From Acidobacteriales bacterium 13_2_20CM_55_8 (GTDB lineage Bacteria > Acidobacteriota > Terriglobia > Terriglobales > Acidobacteriaceae): a stretch of DNA of 33,708 nt. Shown piece by piece: positions 1-9,202 of the stretch; position 1 is the stretch's first letter, and each line of letters starts with the position of its first letter. The stretch is taken from assembly GCA_001914815.1 (NCBI GenBank), contig MNDG01000156.1, positions 1 through 33,708 on the forward strand. Direction: 5' to 3'. A program made the position numbers and the translations under genes. Under the pieces are notes generated by a model. It did no database searches. It was given only the letters and a program-made list of their open reading frames with translations, and had not been told where the DNA came from.

Positions 1-49
1 GGAGGTCGAGACGCAGGTCACGGTGAACTTCGTGCTTTCGGGCGGCTAA
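1..49 (+). CDS. C-terminal end of a protein, probably TonB-family (partial)
   Basis: An open frame enters from the left edge and stops with TAA at 47-49, giving the last 15 residues EVETQVTVNFVLSGG. The alternating hydrophobic strand followed by the stop resembles the final beta strand of a TonB C-terminal domain, but 15 residues cannot prove it. The gap to alr is about 90 bp. Confidence 0.4.
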   Translation, partial: EVETQVTVNFVLSGG

Positions 50-125
50 ATGAACAGCACTTTCAGCAGGTCGGAGGCGTATGGGCGTAGCACAGGGGTA
101 ACGTGGGTGTCGCAGGACTCCTCGC

Positions 126-131
126 TATAAT
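126..131 (+). promoter_or_regulatory. Candidate -10 box of alr
   Basis: A perfect TATAAT lies 8 bp before the GTG start of alr. No good -35 hexamer is visible at the usual 17-bp spacing. If this box is used, transcription would begin at or next to the start codon, giving a leaderless mRNA. That agrees with the lack of a Shine-Dalgarno sequence. Confidence 0.4.
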
Positions 132-139
132 CGGCTACA

Positions 140-1312
140 GTGGCTACCGTGGAAATTTTGAAGCGGACTGCAACTCGACCCACATGGGCAGAGATTTCGC
201 TGGCAAATCTGCGCCATAATCTTCACGTAATCGAGCAGCACGTAGGCCCTCACGTTACCGTGTGTGCTGTGGTGAAAGCGGATGCTTATGGACACGGAGC
301 CTTGGAGTGCGCGCAAACCCTTGAGGAAGAGGGAACACGGTGGCTGGGAGTGACATCGCTCGATGAGGCGATTCCTCTGCGCGATGCCGGGATCCGGACG
401 CGCATTTTGTTAATGACCGGATTCTGGCGCGGCGAAGAAGAGGAAATCGTTCGTTTAGGACTCACGCCGACCATCTGGGAAGCTTCACAAATTGAATTGT
501 TGGAGAAGGCTTCCGCCCGGCTTGGCGTTTCCAAACACCCCGTTCACTTGAAGGTGGACACTGGGATGGGACGCTTGGGTGTGACACCGGAAGAGTTGCC
601 CGACATCTGTTCGCCGCTGAAATCCTCGTCCCACTTACTGCTTGAGGGGCTGTCGACTCATCTCGCCTCGTCTGAAGTGCTGGATGCGCCTTCGGTAGAC
701 GAACAGTTGAAGCGTTTTGAAAATGTTCAACGATTGTTACGAGACCGTGGCCTGCGGCCTGCACTGCTTCACGCTGCCAACACCGGTGCGGTAATCTCGC
801 GTCCGCAGTCCTGGCACAATATGGTGCGGCCAGGCATCGCCTTGTACGGTTACTATCTGCCCTTTGAGCGGGCAGGCAGAGAAGTCAGCGGCAGCAAGTT
901 GCGCTTGCCTGTGAAGCCGGTCCTGACATGGAAAACACGAATTCTGTCGCTACGCGAAGTTCCCGCCAGACAGGCGCTGGGCTATGGCGGAACATATGTG
1001 ACCAAGGCCCCTGCCCGCATCGCCGTACTGCCGGTGGGATACGCCGACGGATTGAACCGGGGACTCTTCTCCGGCGGTCGGGTGATCGTACGCGAGCACT
1101 ACGCCCCGATTGTCGGGCGAATTTCGATGGACCTGACCCTGGTGGATGTCACGGGTCTTCCCGGAATCTCAGTGGGTGACGAAGTAGTGTTACTAGGATC
1201 CTGCGATGGACTTACCGTAGACGCACGCGAGCACGCAGCACTGGCCAATACCGTTCCTTATGAGATTCTCTGTGGGATTTCAAAGCGGGTTCCGAGGAAG
1301 TACAGCGCCTAG
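140..1312 (+). CDS. alr: Alanine racemase
   Basis: PLP-dependent enzyme that interconverts L- and D-alanine in the cytoplasm and supplies D-Ala for peptidoglycan. The 390-residue length is normal for the family. The PLP lysine is K46 in AVVKADAYGHG. The second catalytic residue is Y282 in GYGGTY. The barrel motif KVDTGMGRLG lies at 138-147, and the C-terminal domain carries GRISMD and ends near YEILCGISKRVPR. The family alignment begins around residue 13, so the GTG at 140 is the likely start. There is no Shine-Dalgarno sequence, and a TATAAT lies just upstream. The gene stands alone, with about 110 bp before the next gene. Confidence 0.96.
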   Translation: MATVEILKRTATRPTWAEISLANLRHNLHVIEQHVGPHVTVCAVVKADAYGHGALECAQTLEEEGTRWLGVTSLDEAIPLRDAGIRTRILLMTGFWRGEEEEIVRLGLTPTIWEASQIELLEKASARLGVSKHPVHLKVDTGMGRLGVTPEELPDICSPLKSSSHLLLEGLSTHLASSEVLDAPSVDEQLKRFENVQRLLRDRGLRPALLHAANTGAVISRPQSWHNMVRPGIALYGYYLPFERAGREVSGSKLRLPVKPVLTWKTRILSLREVPARQALGYGGTYVTKAPARIAVLPVGYADGLNRGLFSGGRVIVREHYAPIVGRISMDLTLVDVTGLPGISVGDEVVLLGSCDGLTVDAREHAALANTVPYEILCGISKRVPRKYSA

Positions 1313-1420
1313 CCTAGCTCCATTCAGCGGCCGGATGTTCAATCTGAATCCTGTCCATGACCATTCAATTGCTTTCACGTCAGTTGTCCCAAGACGTTTT
1401 GCTAATATTTTGCGATAACC

Positions 1421-2539
1421 ATGTCCTCACGCTACATGCAGTGGATGTATGACTGGGAAACCGGGCTTACATCCGTAGACAACAATCGAGTGGTGCGTCC
1501 GCTGGATTGGGGAGTGAAATGGGCGCGGGACTGGCCCTGCCGCAATGGCTTTCCGCCCGGGCACATGCCCCAGGACTGCGAGCAGTTCCTTCGGGATTTC
1601 AGTCGGCGGATTGTAGCCAACAGCGACGAATTCTATTCCTACGCTACGCCCAGTGATTTTCGGCTGGAAAATCGGGAAATTAAGGTTTTCAGCACTCGTG
1701 AAGTGCCGGATCCGAAACTGGAAAGAAAAGTTCGTGGAACTTATGCTGAGTTCTTGCGGTTCACTTCCCCTGTGCGCACGCCGTATCCCGAGAACAACCT
1801 GGTGAATGCACGGTGGTTTCCGGCACGTGGCAGGCGCGCTGTCGTCCTACTGCCGCATTGGAACGCAGACGCAGTGGCCTATACTGGATTGTGCCGCACA
1901 TTGAATCTGCTGGGCGTTGCGGTTCTGCGTTTGAGCCTCCCGTACCACGACATCCGAAAACCGCCTGAGATTGATCGCGCAGATTACGCTGTCTCCGCCA
2001 ACATCGGGCGCACACTCGACGCTTGTCGCCAGGGCGTTACTGATGTCCGTTGCTGCTTAGATTGGCTGGAACGTCAGGGGTACAACCGGTTGGGAATCCT
2101 GGGCACAAGCTTGGGCTCTTGCTATGCCTTTCTGGCTAGTGCCCATGATCCGCGCATCCGGGTTGCAGCGTTCAATCACGCTTCCACCTACTTCGCAGAC
2201 GTGGTTTGGCACGGCCAATCCACACGGCACATTCGTCAAGGCTTGGAAACCAATATCGATCTCGAGCGCCTGCGCGTGCTATGGAGCGCAATTAGTCCCG
2301 TGTCCTACTTCCCACAATTTGCGCGCTGGCAGAAGAAATCGCTCGTCGTATACGCGAAGTACGACCTGACCTTCCTGCCTGAATTTTCCCGCCAGGTGGT
2401 AGAACAATTTGGGAAGCATGCGCTCGATCACAAAGTAGTGGTCCTTCCCTGCGGCCACTACACCACAGGCGAGGCGCCTTACAAGTACATGGATGGCTGG
2501 CACATAGCATCTTTTTTCCGTACAGCATTTGAAGGCTAG
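1421..2539 (+). CDS. Alpha/beta hydrolase (Abhydrolase_18-like)
   Basis: A 372-residue cytoplasmic protein with no signal peptide. The N-terminal 130 residues have no motif I recognise. The hydrolase fold follows: strand VVLLPHW near 141-147, then the nucleophile elbow GTSLGS with S230, a candidate acid D315 in YAKYDLTF, and H347 in CGHYT, which together complete a Ser-Asp-His triad. The segment RCCLDWLERQG before the elbow is typical of the Abhydrolase_18 group. The substrate cannot be told from sequence. There is no clear Shine-Dalgarno sequence before the ATG, and the gene is separated from glyA by a 167-bp spacer rich in short repeats. An esterase or peptidase role is equally possible. 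Confidence 0.85.
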   Translation: MSSRYMQWMYDWETGLTSVDNNRVVRPLDWGVKWARDWPCRNGFPPGHMPQDCEQFLRDFSRRIVANSDEFYSYATPSDFRLENREIKVFSTREVPDPKLERKVRGTYAEFLRFTSPVRTPYPENNLVNARWFPARGRRAVVLLPHWNADAVAYTGLCRTLNLLGVAVLRLSLPYHDIRKPPEIDRADYAVSANIGRTLDACRQGVTDVRCCLDWLERQGYNRLGILGTSLGSCYAFLASAHDPRIRVAAFNHASTYFADVVWHGQSTRHIRQGLETNIDLERLRVLWSAISPVSYFPQFARWQKKSLVVYAKYDLTFLPEFSRQVVEQFGKHALDHKVVVLPCGHYTTGEAPYKYMDGWHIASFFRTAFEG

Positions 2540-2554
2540 CCTTTAGCGCTTTGC

Positions 2555-2692
2555 ATTAGCACCTGTTTGCGTCGAATGCGGAAGTGCTAATTCCTCGACG
2601 CTTAGCTAGAATGATTGGGATTTAGCACCGAGCCAAAGCTCGAGCACAGACCTTTATGGCTAAATGCTAATTGCTGAATGCCGAGTGCTAAT
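2555..2692. repeat. Cluster of ATTAGCAC / GTGCTAAT octamers upstream of glyA
   Basis: Within 140 bp, ATTAGCAC (2555-2562) and its exact reverse complement GTGCTAAT (2584-2591) form an inverted pair. TTAGCAC recurs at 2622-2628, TGCTAAT at 2665-2671 and GTGCTAAT at 2685-2692. The last copy ends 14 bp before the glyA start. The cluster could be a multi-site operator or a degenerate intergenic repeat; its function is unknown. Confidence 0.55.
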
Positions 2693-2706
2693 CCGAGAGC
2701 TTAATC

Positions 2707-3990
2707 ATGAAGAACATCTCCCAACCGCTGTACGAAGTGGATCCCCAGATCGCCGCAGCCATCGATGACGAAGTACGCCGGCAGCATGATGGGTTAGAGC
2801 TGATTGCGTCAGAAAACTTCGTCAGCGAAGCGGTTCTGGAAGCCATGGGCTCCGTCTTCACCAACAAGTATGCCGAGGGTTATCCTGGCAAGCGCTACTA
2901 CGGAGGTTGTGAATTTGCCGATGTGGTGGAAGATTTGGCGCGCGAAAGAGCCAAGAAACTCTTTGGAGCGGAACACGCAAACGTGCAGCCCCACGCCGGA
3001 TCGCAGGCGAATATGGAAGCATATGCGGCCGTATTGCAGCCCGGCGATACCATCCTTGGACTGAATTTGGCCCACGGCGGACACCTTACCCACGGACACC
3101 ATCTGAATTTTTCCGGCAAAACTTATCGAATCGTCCCTTACGGCGTCACCAAAGAGAGCGAGACCATTGATTATGACGATCTCGAAAAGCTGGCGGAAAA
3201 GGAAAAACCGAAGTTGATCATCGGAGGAGGCAGCGCATATCCGCGGATTATTGATTTTGCCCGTATGCGCCAGATCGCCGACAAGGTTGGCGCCCTCTAT
3301 CTGGTTGACATGGCACACTTCGCCGGGCTGGTTGCTGGGGGCGTACATCCGTCACCGGTGCCACATGCGCATATTGTGACTTCGACCACCCACAAGACGC
3401 TGCGCGGACCGCGTGCCGGCATGATTCTTTGCAGGCAAGAGTTTGCTGGCGCCATCGATAAGGTTGTTTTCCCGGGTATGCAGGGTGGGCCACTGGTTCA
3501 CATCATTGCCGCGAAAGCAGTCTGCTTTCATGAAGCAATGCAGCCCGATTTCCGAGATTATGCGCGACAGATCGTGCTCAATGCCAAAGTGCTGGCCGAC
3601 GCTTTGGCGGCCGAAGGCTTTCGAGTTATTTCGGGCGGGACTGACACGCACCTCATGCTGATCGATGTTTTTTCCCAGGGAATGCTGGGAAGCGAGGCTG
3701 AGAAGGCATTGGGCGAAGCGGGCATTACGGTCAATAAGAATGCTATTCCATTCGACACGAATCCCCCCATGAAACCCAGCGGTATCCGGATCGGCACGCC
3801 GGCTCTCACCACACGCGGTATGAAGGAACCTGAGATGCGTCAGATCGGTAGCTGGATCTCTGAGGCGTTGCATCACCGCAGCGACGGGGCGCTCCTGCGG
3901 AAGATTCGTGACCGGGTGCTGGAGATGGCGGAAGCTTTTCCCCTGTATCCCGAGCGAAGGGCCAAGGCCCAGGCGGAAGTCCGTGTCTAA
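2707..3990 (+). CDS. glyA: Serine hydroxymethyltransferase
   Basis: PLP enzyme converting serine and tetrahydrofolate to glycine and 5,10-methylene-THF, the main source of one-carbon units. Its 427 residues are full length. Visible family signatures are LIASENFVS (32-40), the [15 protein letters not shown] substrate and cofactor loop (53-67), and the PLP lysine K230 in [12 protein letters not shown]. The C-terminal domain has [16 protein letters not shown]. The ATG start has only a weak GAGAG upstream. A cluster of GTGCTAAT repeats fills the upstream spacer and may be regulatory. The next gene starts 35 bp downstream. Confidence 0.98.
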   Translation: MKNISQPLYEVDPQIAAAIDDEVRRQHDGLELIASENFVSEAVLEAMGSVFTNKYAEGYPGKRYYGGCEFADVVEDLARERAKKLFGAEHANVQPHAGSQANMEAYAAVLQPGDTILGLNLAHGGHLTHGHHLNFSGKTYRIVPYGVTKESETIDYDDLEKLAEKEKPKLIIGGGSAYPRIIDFARMRQIADKVGALYLVDMAHFAGLVAGGVHPSPVPHAHIVTSTTHKTLRGPRAGMILCRQEFAGAIDKVVFPGMQGGPLVHIIAAKAVCFHEAMQPDFRDYARQIVLNAKVLADALAAEGFRVISGGTDTHLMLIDVFSQGMLGSEAEKALGEAGITVNKNAIPFDTNPPMKPSGIRIGTPALTTRGMKEPEMRQIGSWISEALHHRSDGALLRKIRDRVLEMAEAFPLYPERRAKAQAEVRV

Positions 3991-4025
3991 AACCGACTGA
4001 CATTCGCAGCGCTTAAAATCTTTCC

Positions 4026-5219
4026 GTGAAAGTCGCCATCGATATCCGCAGGATGACCGAGTTTGGAGTGGGCACCTACACGCGCAACGTGGTGCGCGCC
4101 TTGGGCCGGCTGGATCGCCATAATCAGTACTTTCTTATGGGTTTACCACAAAAGATCGCAGAGATCGGGCCGTTGCCGTCCAATTTTCAGTCTGTCCCGC
4201 TGCTGGACGGCGACACTACGGTGAAGGGGTCGTTGGCATTCCGCAACATTCTCAGACATCTGAGCTGTGATCTGGTTCACATCCCCCATCTGTTCTGGTT
4301 GCCGAGAGCTCTGCCTTGCCCCTACGTGATGACCGTACACGATGTGCTCGAACATATGTATCGCGCGCACGATCGCTCGGGGCTCAGACGCTTTTTACAT
4401 TTTCAACTTACACGCAGGATGCTCAGAGGAGCGGCGCGGATCTTCGCTGTTTCTAAATTTACCAAGAGTGAAATCGAGAAGCTGTTTGGCATTCCAGCGT
4501 CGCGGATTGAAGTTGTCTACAACGCCATTGACGAACGCTTCTTGCGTGGACACACGAACGACAGCGATCGCCAATTTCTCGCCGAACGCTACCTGGTGAC
4601 CTATCCTTTCATCCTGTATGCCGGGCGAATCAGTCCGCACAAGAATGTGGTGCGAATCATCGAAGCCTTCTCAGCTCTGAAGGCTGAACTGGACAAAGAA
4701 GGCAAATATCCCGATCTCAAGTTGATCATCATTGGGGATGAGCTCTCGAAACACCCTGACCTGCGTCGTACCGTTATCCGCGGTGGTGTTCAGAATGACG
4801 TACGCTTCATGGGATTCGTCCCTATCGAGGTGCTCCGCATTTTCTATGACTCGGCGAAGACTTTCGTCTTCCCGTCGTTGTATGAGGGATTTGGGCTGCC
4901 TCCGCTGGAAGCCATGGCGCATGGCACTCCGGTACTGACGTCAAACACCTCGTCTCTTCCTGAGGTTGTGGGCAACGCGGCGGTATTGGTCAATCCGGAA
5001 AATGTTTTCGAAATCATGCGCGCACTGCACCGCGTATTGCTCGACCAGACATTGCGCGAGAGGATGAAGCAGCGAGGTTACGATCAGGCCAAGAAATTCT
5101 CCTGGGATGCTTCCGCGCGGGAAATTCTTAACGTATACGAGAACGTGACAGGGCAGCGATGCCAGAGGGTGCGATCACACAATGATGAGGAATCGCTGCC
5201 GAAAGTCGCCAACACCTAA
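4026..5219 (+). CDS. Glycosyltransferase family 4 (mannosyltransferase-like)
   Basis: A 397-residue GT-B fold retaining glycosyltransferase, probably acting at the cytoplasmic membrane face in glycan or lipid synthesis. The N-terminal half starts with [20 protein letters not shown], where the glycine-rich loop binds the acceptor side. The C-terminal half has [11 protein letters not shown], in which R and K are the usual nucleotide-sugar phosphate contacts. The EX7E motif is E287 and E295 in [18 protein letters not shown]. The start is a GTG; a TAAAAT sits only 7 bp upstream at 4014-4019 and no Shine-Dalgarno sequence is seen. Donor and acceptor cannot be deduced. The last 25 residues are hydrophilic and probably disordered. 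Confidence 0.9.
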   Translation: MKVAIDIRRMTEFGVGTYTRNVVRALGRLDRHNQYFLMGLPQKIAEIGPLPSNFQSVPLLDGDTTVKGSLAFRNILRHLSCDLVHIPHLFWLPRALPCPYVMTVHDVLEHMYRAHDRSGLRRFLHFQLTRRMLRGAARIFAVSKFTKSEIEKLFGIPASRIEVVYNAIDERFLRGHTNDSDRQFLAERYLVTYPFILYAGRISPHKNVVRIIEAFSALKAELDKEGKYPDLKLIIIGDELSKHPDLRRTVIRGGVQNDVRFMGFVPIEVLRIFYDSAKTFVFPSLYEGFGLPPLEAMAHGTPVLTSNTSSLPEVVGNAAVLVNPENVFEIMRALHRVLLDQTLRERMKQRGYDQAKKFSWDASAREILNVYENVTGQRCQRVRSHNDEESLPKVANT

Positions 5220-5293
5220 CCCTAAGTCAATCGCCGTGCAGCCCGGGCGCCCTTGCCCGCGGCATTTGACTAGCCCCAATTCCTTCGGCCGCT

Positions 5294-5473
5294 TTAGTCT
5301 TTCTTCAGTAGCGGCTGCCCAGGAGAATTGACAGCCATGCGCTGCAGCTTCCCGGCGATGCGGGTGCGCTCTGCTTCAGTCGACGCAGCGGCGTGACGCT
5401 TTCTAAGCTTAACAATTTTTTCGTTGCGCGTGCGACGGCGGCGAATTTCGGGACGACGGCTTGGTGCTGACAT
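5294..5473 (-). CDS. Short Arg/Lys-rich conserved protein (59 aa)
   Basis: On the minus strand, GAGGAG precedes an ATG at 5473 by 6 bp. The frame runs 59 codons to TAA. The product begins MSAPSRRPEIRRRRTRNEK, continues with KLRKRHAAASTEAERTRIAG, and ends PLLKKD. The pattern RRPEIRRRRxRxEKxxKLR followed by a helical Ala/Glu stretch resembles a small unknown family that I believe is DUF6800, found in Acidobacteria and Planctomycetes. The charge suggests nucleic-acid or ribosome association, but nothing proves it. It converges with the GT4 gene. A longer frame overlapping the same strand (to 5511) lacks this conserved pattern and is not the gene. Confidence 0.7.
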   Translation of the reverse strand: MSAPSRRPEIRRRRTRNEKIVKLRKRHAAASTEAERTRIAGKLQRMAVNSPGQPLLKKD

Positions 5474-5511
5474 GCATCACTCCTCATTTTTTGTTTGGAT
5501 GTGGCAGCCAA

Positions 5512-5851
5512 ATACTAGAGCGGAAGCGCAAACTGCCTAGCCAAAGATTATAGTCTACCCGCTGTCAGTTACCGTTAAAGCGCCGCAGCTGCACAAGTCC
5601 CAAATACGGCTCTAAACGCTCACTGTAAACGCACGCGAAGTGTGTCGATTCCTCGTCCGCCGCGCGTGCCCATAAATGCGGCTTATCTTCTCGATAAATT
5701 TAAGTTTTCAAAATATTTGTGATGCACGTGAGAAGAATTATGTATTGGACTCTCACAGAGCGCGACCTGTAGTGTGCGCTCACTGGTCACGAGGTCATGA
5801 AGTCGTAGATGGAAATGACCTGCGTCCTAGGGGAGAAAGCGAGCCGTCAAG
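5512..5851. other. 340-bp intergenic region upstream of the porin
   Basis: No convincing gene. The centre (5690-5750) is AT-rich. An inverted repeat GTGAGA (5728-5733) / TCTCAC (5751-5756) is followed by GAGCGC (5758-5763) / GCGCTC (5776-5781). A possible sigma-70 pair is TTGGAC (5746-5751) and TGTAGT (5768-5773), spaced 16 bp. I looked for a sigma-54 -24/-12 element, expected for nitrogen genes, and found none with correct spacing. Confidence 0.4.
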
Positions 5852-7204
5852 ATGAATCGTGGTTCCTGGGTGATCGTGACCGTGTTGGGGTTCTGCGTTG
5901 CATTTGTGCCCGCCCCGCTATGCAGAGCTCAGAATCAGCCGGCGGCAGAACCGGCTCCATCGGAGATTTCGGAACGAATGCAAGAACTCGAAAAGCAAGT
6001 TAGGGATCTTCGCAGCGAGCTTGCAGCGCTGAAGCAAGACGGCAGCGTGGCGTCGAGCACCGCAACTCCGCCACAAACTGCGCAGGCGAATCTCGTAAAT
6101 ACAACGCCGGCAGTTTCTTCGCCTCCGCCGGCCATCTCGATTGCGAGCCTCCTGGGCCCCACTTCGGTGAGCGGCTTCGTAGACACTTATTACAACTACA
6201 ACTCCAACCAACCTTCCTCTCGGACAAACGGATTCCGCAGCTTCGATGTTGCCTCGAATCAATTCGCACTAAATCTTGTTGAGCTAGTGGTCGACAAAAC
6301 TCCGGATGCGGCGAACAGCCGGACCGGATATCACATTGCACTCGGGTTTGGGCAAGCGATCAACGCGGTCAATGGAAATGATCCCGGCGGTTTGGGTTTT
6401 GATCAGTATCTGAAGGAAGCCTATTTCTCATATCTCGCCCCTGTGGGCAAGGGCTTGCAGATTGACGCCGGCAAATTTGTCACTCCGCACGGCGCCGAAG
6501 TGATCGAGACCAAGGATGACTGGAACTACTCACGCGGTCTGCTTTTTTCTTATGCCATTCCGTATTTCCATTACGGATTGCGTGCCAAGTATTCATTTAG
6601 CGACAAGTATTCAGTCACCGGTTTCGTCGTCAATGGCTGGAACAACATCGTGGAGAACAACACAGGGAAGACTTACGGAGCAAGTTTTGGATGGAATCCC
6701 ACCAAGAAGGTCAGCTTCATTCAAAACTATATGGCTGGTCCGGAGCAGGCTAACGACAACTCCAATTGGCGGCAGCTTTGGGACACCGTGATCACCTATT
6801 CGCCGACGAGCAAGCTCTCCTTTACCGTCAACGGCGATTATGGCCGGGGCGATCATCCGATCCTCGCTACGTCTCCGACGCTAACGTTCGGCCCGAAACC
6901 TGTTTTCTGGACCGGAGTTGCTGGTTACGTCAAGTACGCTCTCAACGACAAATACGTGGTTTCGAGCCGGTACGAGTATTACGACGATCATGACGGATTT
7001 ACCACCGGGACGCCGCAGCATTTCAACGGCATCACCGGTACCTTTCAGCGCATGATCGCAAGCCACATTATGAGCCGCCTCGAATTCCGGCATGATATGT
7101 CAAACCTGCCAACATTCGTGAAAGGGAATGGGCTGCCTGTCACCGCTCAAAACACTATGACCGCCGGACTTGTGTTCATGTTCGACAGTCGCGAGGCCAG
7201 GTAA
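5852..7204 (+). CDS. Outer-membrane beta-barrel porin (BBP2-like)
   Basis: A 450-residue exported protein. Residues 1-27 form a signal peptide ending near CRAQ. A coiled coil follows (about 38-62, ISERMQELEKQVRDLRSELA), then a Pro/Ala/Ser linker and, from about 105, a barrel of alternating amphipathic strands (SGFVDTYYNYNSNQP, YGLRAKYSFSDKYSVTGFVV and so on). The layout of coiled coil, linker and barrel with the entry strand SGFVDTYY is typical of the OmpL/BBP2 porins of Acidobacteria and their relatives. It lies directly upstream of amtB, so it probably admits ammonium or another nitrogen compound. That role is inference from context only. Confidence 0.85.
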   Translation: MNRGSWVIVTVLGFCVAFVPAPLCRAQNQPAAEPAPSEISERMQELEKQVRDLRSELAALKQDGSVASSTATPPQTAQANLVNTTPAVSSPPPAISIASLLGPTSVSGFVDTYYNYNSNQPSSRTNGFRSFDVASNQFALNLVELVVDKTPDAANSRTGYHIALGFGQAINAVNGNDPGGLGFDQYLKEAYFSYLAPVGKGLQIDAGKFVTPHGAEVIETKDDWNYSRGLLFSYAIPYFHYGLRAKYSFSDKYSVTGFVVNGWNNIVENNTGKTYGASFGWNPTKKVSFIQNYMAGPEQANDNSNWRQLWDTVITYSPTSKLSFTVNGDYGRGDHPILATSPTLTFGPKPVFWTGVAGYVKYALNDKYVVSSRYEYYDDHDGFTTGTPQHFNGITGTFQRMIASHIMSRLEFRHDMSNLPTFVKGNGLPVTAQNTMTAGLVFMFDSREAR

Positions 7205-7493
7205 TTGGCGGGAAGGTTAGCTATGAGTCTACATACTGAAGCGGTTGCCGCAATGGGGGATGCTGAACAATTGCGAAACCGACACGAGATGCGAGCAGCG
7301 AAATTTGTGCTGCTCTCATGGGGCGATCGGCTTGGGTTCAAAACCAAATTACCCCTGGGACCAGCACCCAAGCCGCGCCCGCACCGCAATTTTGGGTCCG
7401 TTACGAAAGACAACAGCTGTTTGCAGGAAGCGAAAGTGCGAGGCGAAGTACTTCGTTTGACGAAAACAATTAACTCTGATTAAGGAGCGATCT
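7205..7493. other. 289-bp spacer between porin and first amtB
   Basis: An open frame from an ATG at 7223 to the TAA at 7481-7483 (86 residues) sits here behind GGGAAGG and ends 10 bp before amtB. The product resembles nothing I know, has no obvious domain, and may be chance. AAGGAG at 7482-7487 is the Shine-Dalgarno site for amtB. No terminator or sigma-54 site was recognised. Confidence 0.3.
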
Positions 7494-9131
7494 ATGTTTG
7501 CCAGGCTGCAAGAAGGTAAGAAGCTACCGCTGGCGGAGAAGTTCACTCGCCTGAAAACTCGTTTGGGTGATCCTGAATGGCGCCGGTACGGAAGGCTTCT
7601 GTTTGCCGGCAAAGCTATGGGCGTGGGGTTGGTACTGCTCATCATTACTGTAATTTCAAGTCTGTTCTTTGGCCGTGTCTACGCCGCGGATGTAGAGATT
7701 AAAGGCGCGGACATCGTCAATCCGATCAACACCGTCTGGACGTTGGTGGCTGCGTTCCTGGTGTTTGGAATGCAGGTGGGCTTTACCATGCTGGAGGCGG
7801 GCTTCTGCCGCTCCCGCGAGACCGTAAATGTCCTGATGGAATGCATCGTGGACACCTGCCTTTGCGGTTTACTCTTCTTCGCCTTCGGCTTTGCTTTCAT
7901 GTTCAGCCACGGCAATGGCTTCATCGGGTATCACTGGTTTTTCCTGAAAGATGTGCCCGCGACTTATGAAACGACCGGAGTAGCATTTCTCGCATTTTGG
8001 CTATTCCAATTTGCCTTTGCTGACACCTGCTCGACCATCACTTCGGGTGCGATGATCGGCCGCACCAGCTTTGTCGGCGATCTGTTGTACAGCGTCGCAG
8101 TGTCGGGTTTCATCTACCCGATCGTAGGTCACTGGGCTTGGGGGCCGGATGGCTTTCTGGCTGCGATGGGCAGCAATGGCCATTTCTTCTCTTCACTCGG
8201 AATGGGCTTCCATGATTTCGCGGGTTCAACCGTCGTGCATACCATCGGAGGTTTCATTGCTTTGGCCGGCGCGATCGTTCTAGGTCCGCGCCTGGGACGA
8301 AAGTTCAAGCGCGATGGTGGGGGTCCGATGATGCCCCACGATCTAACGATTGCAGCCAGCGGCGGCCTCCTTCTCTGGTTTGGCTGGTACGGTTTCAATC
8401 CTGGCAGCACGCTTTCCGCGATGGACTTCGAAGGCATTGGAAGGGTCGCCACCAATACCACGCTAGCTGCATGCGCAGCCGGCTTAACCGCAATGATCTA
8501 CGCTTACATCCCGAACAAGAAATGGGATGTGAGCTTCACGGTAAACGGATTCTTGGCAGGATTAGTAGCGATCACTTGTCCTTGCTACTGGGTGAGCCCG
8601 ACTGGAGCCATTTTGCTTGGCGGTGTTGCCGGGGTGATCGTGGTTGCGGGCGTCGAATTGCTGGAATGGCTGCGTATTGACGATCCCATCGGTGCAGTAC
8701 CTGTGCACGGCATATGCGGCATCTGGGGCACATTGTCGCTGGGCTTGTTTGCTTGCGGTAAATACGGAGCGACTGGACCGGTTTCACCGGACAACTCCGC
8801 TCCGCTGACTGGACTCTTTTACGGTGGTGGCACGCAAGTGTTGATCGCCCAGGCGATCGGCAGTTTGATTGTTACGTCCGCTACGTTTTCGGTTGCCTTG
8901 GCCGTGATGTATTTGGTCAATTTGACCGGAACGCTACGCGTCTCCGCCGAGGGCGAGCTCTACGGATTGGATCTGCACGAGCATGGCATTTCGGCGTATC
9001 CAGAATATGTCATCTCAGCTCTCAGCGCGCCCGCAGGCATGAGTGCACAAGCTCGTGCTGCGGAGCCATCACCGAGCCTGGCAGGGGCGAAGGCGCTGCA
9101 GCGGATCGCCATGGACCAAATGAGCTCTTGA
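7494..9131 (+). CDS. amtB: Ammonium channel/transporter AmtB (first copy)
   Basis: Trimeric inner-membrane NH3/NH4+ channel. Its 545 residues exceed the usual 400-450 because the N-terminus is extended: about 40 basic residues precede a hydrophobic segment (41-60) ending near VYAADVEIKGA, which reads as an unusually long signal peptide. Eleven membrane helices follow from about residue 77. The pore twin histidines are H249 (DFAGSTVVHTIGG) and H405 (VPVHGICGIWGT), and the family signature region is WFGWYGFNPGS. The C-terminal tail, which normally binds PII, has GLDLHEHGISAYPEY plus about 45 extra residues. AAGGAG lies 6 bp before the ATG. A glnB gene follows, as expected for an Amt-PII pair. 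Confidence 0.96.
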   Translation: MFARLQEGKKLPLAEKFTRLKTRLGDPEWRRYGRLLFAGKAMGVGLVLLIITVISSLFFGRVYAADVEIKGADIVNPINTVWTLVAAFLVFGMQVGFTMLEAGFCRSRETVNVLMECIVDTCLCGLLFFAFGFAFMFSHGNGFIGYHWFFLKDVPATYETTGVAFLAFWLFQFAFADTCSTITSGAMIGRTSFVGDLLYSVAVSGFIYPIVGHWAWGPDGFLAAMGSNGHFFSSLGMGFHDFAGSTVVHTIGGFIALAGAIVLGPRLGRKFKRDGGGPMMPHDLTIAASGGLLLWFGWYGFNPGSTLSAMDFEGIGRVATNTTLAACAAGLTAMIYAYIPNKKWDVSFTVNGFLAGLVAITCPCYWVSPTGAILLGGVAGVIVVAGVELLEWLRIDDPIGAVPVHGICGIWGTLSLGLFACGKYGATGPVSPDNSAPLTGLFYGGGTQVLIAQAIGSLIVTSATFSVALAVMYLVNLTGTLRVSAEGELYGLDLHEHGISAYPEYVISALSAPAGMSAQARAAEPSPSLAGAKALQRIAMDQMSS

Positions 9132-9202
9132 ATCCGGCTCAGTTTTCCCGGCCCAGTAGTGGTCCTGCGAAGAACTTACGTAACTTCGAGGCAAAGGGAC
9201 AG

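Noticed and set aside
2809-3348. 179-codon minus-strand frame
   Set aside because: Shadow of glyA.
5244-5259. CGGGC/GCCCG hairpin after the GT4 gene
   Set aside because: Short stem without a T-run; probably chance in GC-rich sequence.
5305-5511. 68-codon minus-strand frame
   Set aside because: It overlaps the better supported 59-aa gene in another frame and has no conserved pattern.
5512-7493. Sigma-54 promoter upstream of the nitrogen genes
   Set aside because: GG and GC dinucleotides occur (for example near 5816) but not with the required 10-bp spacing.
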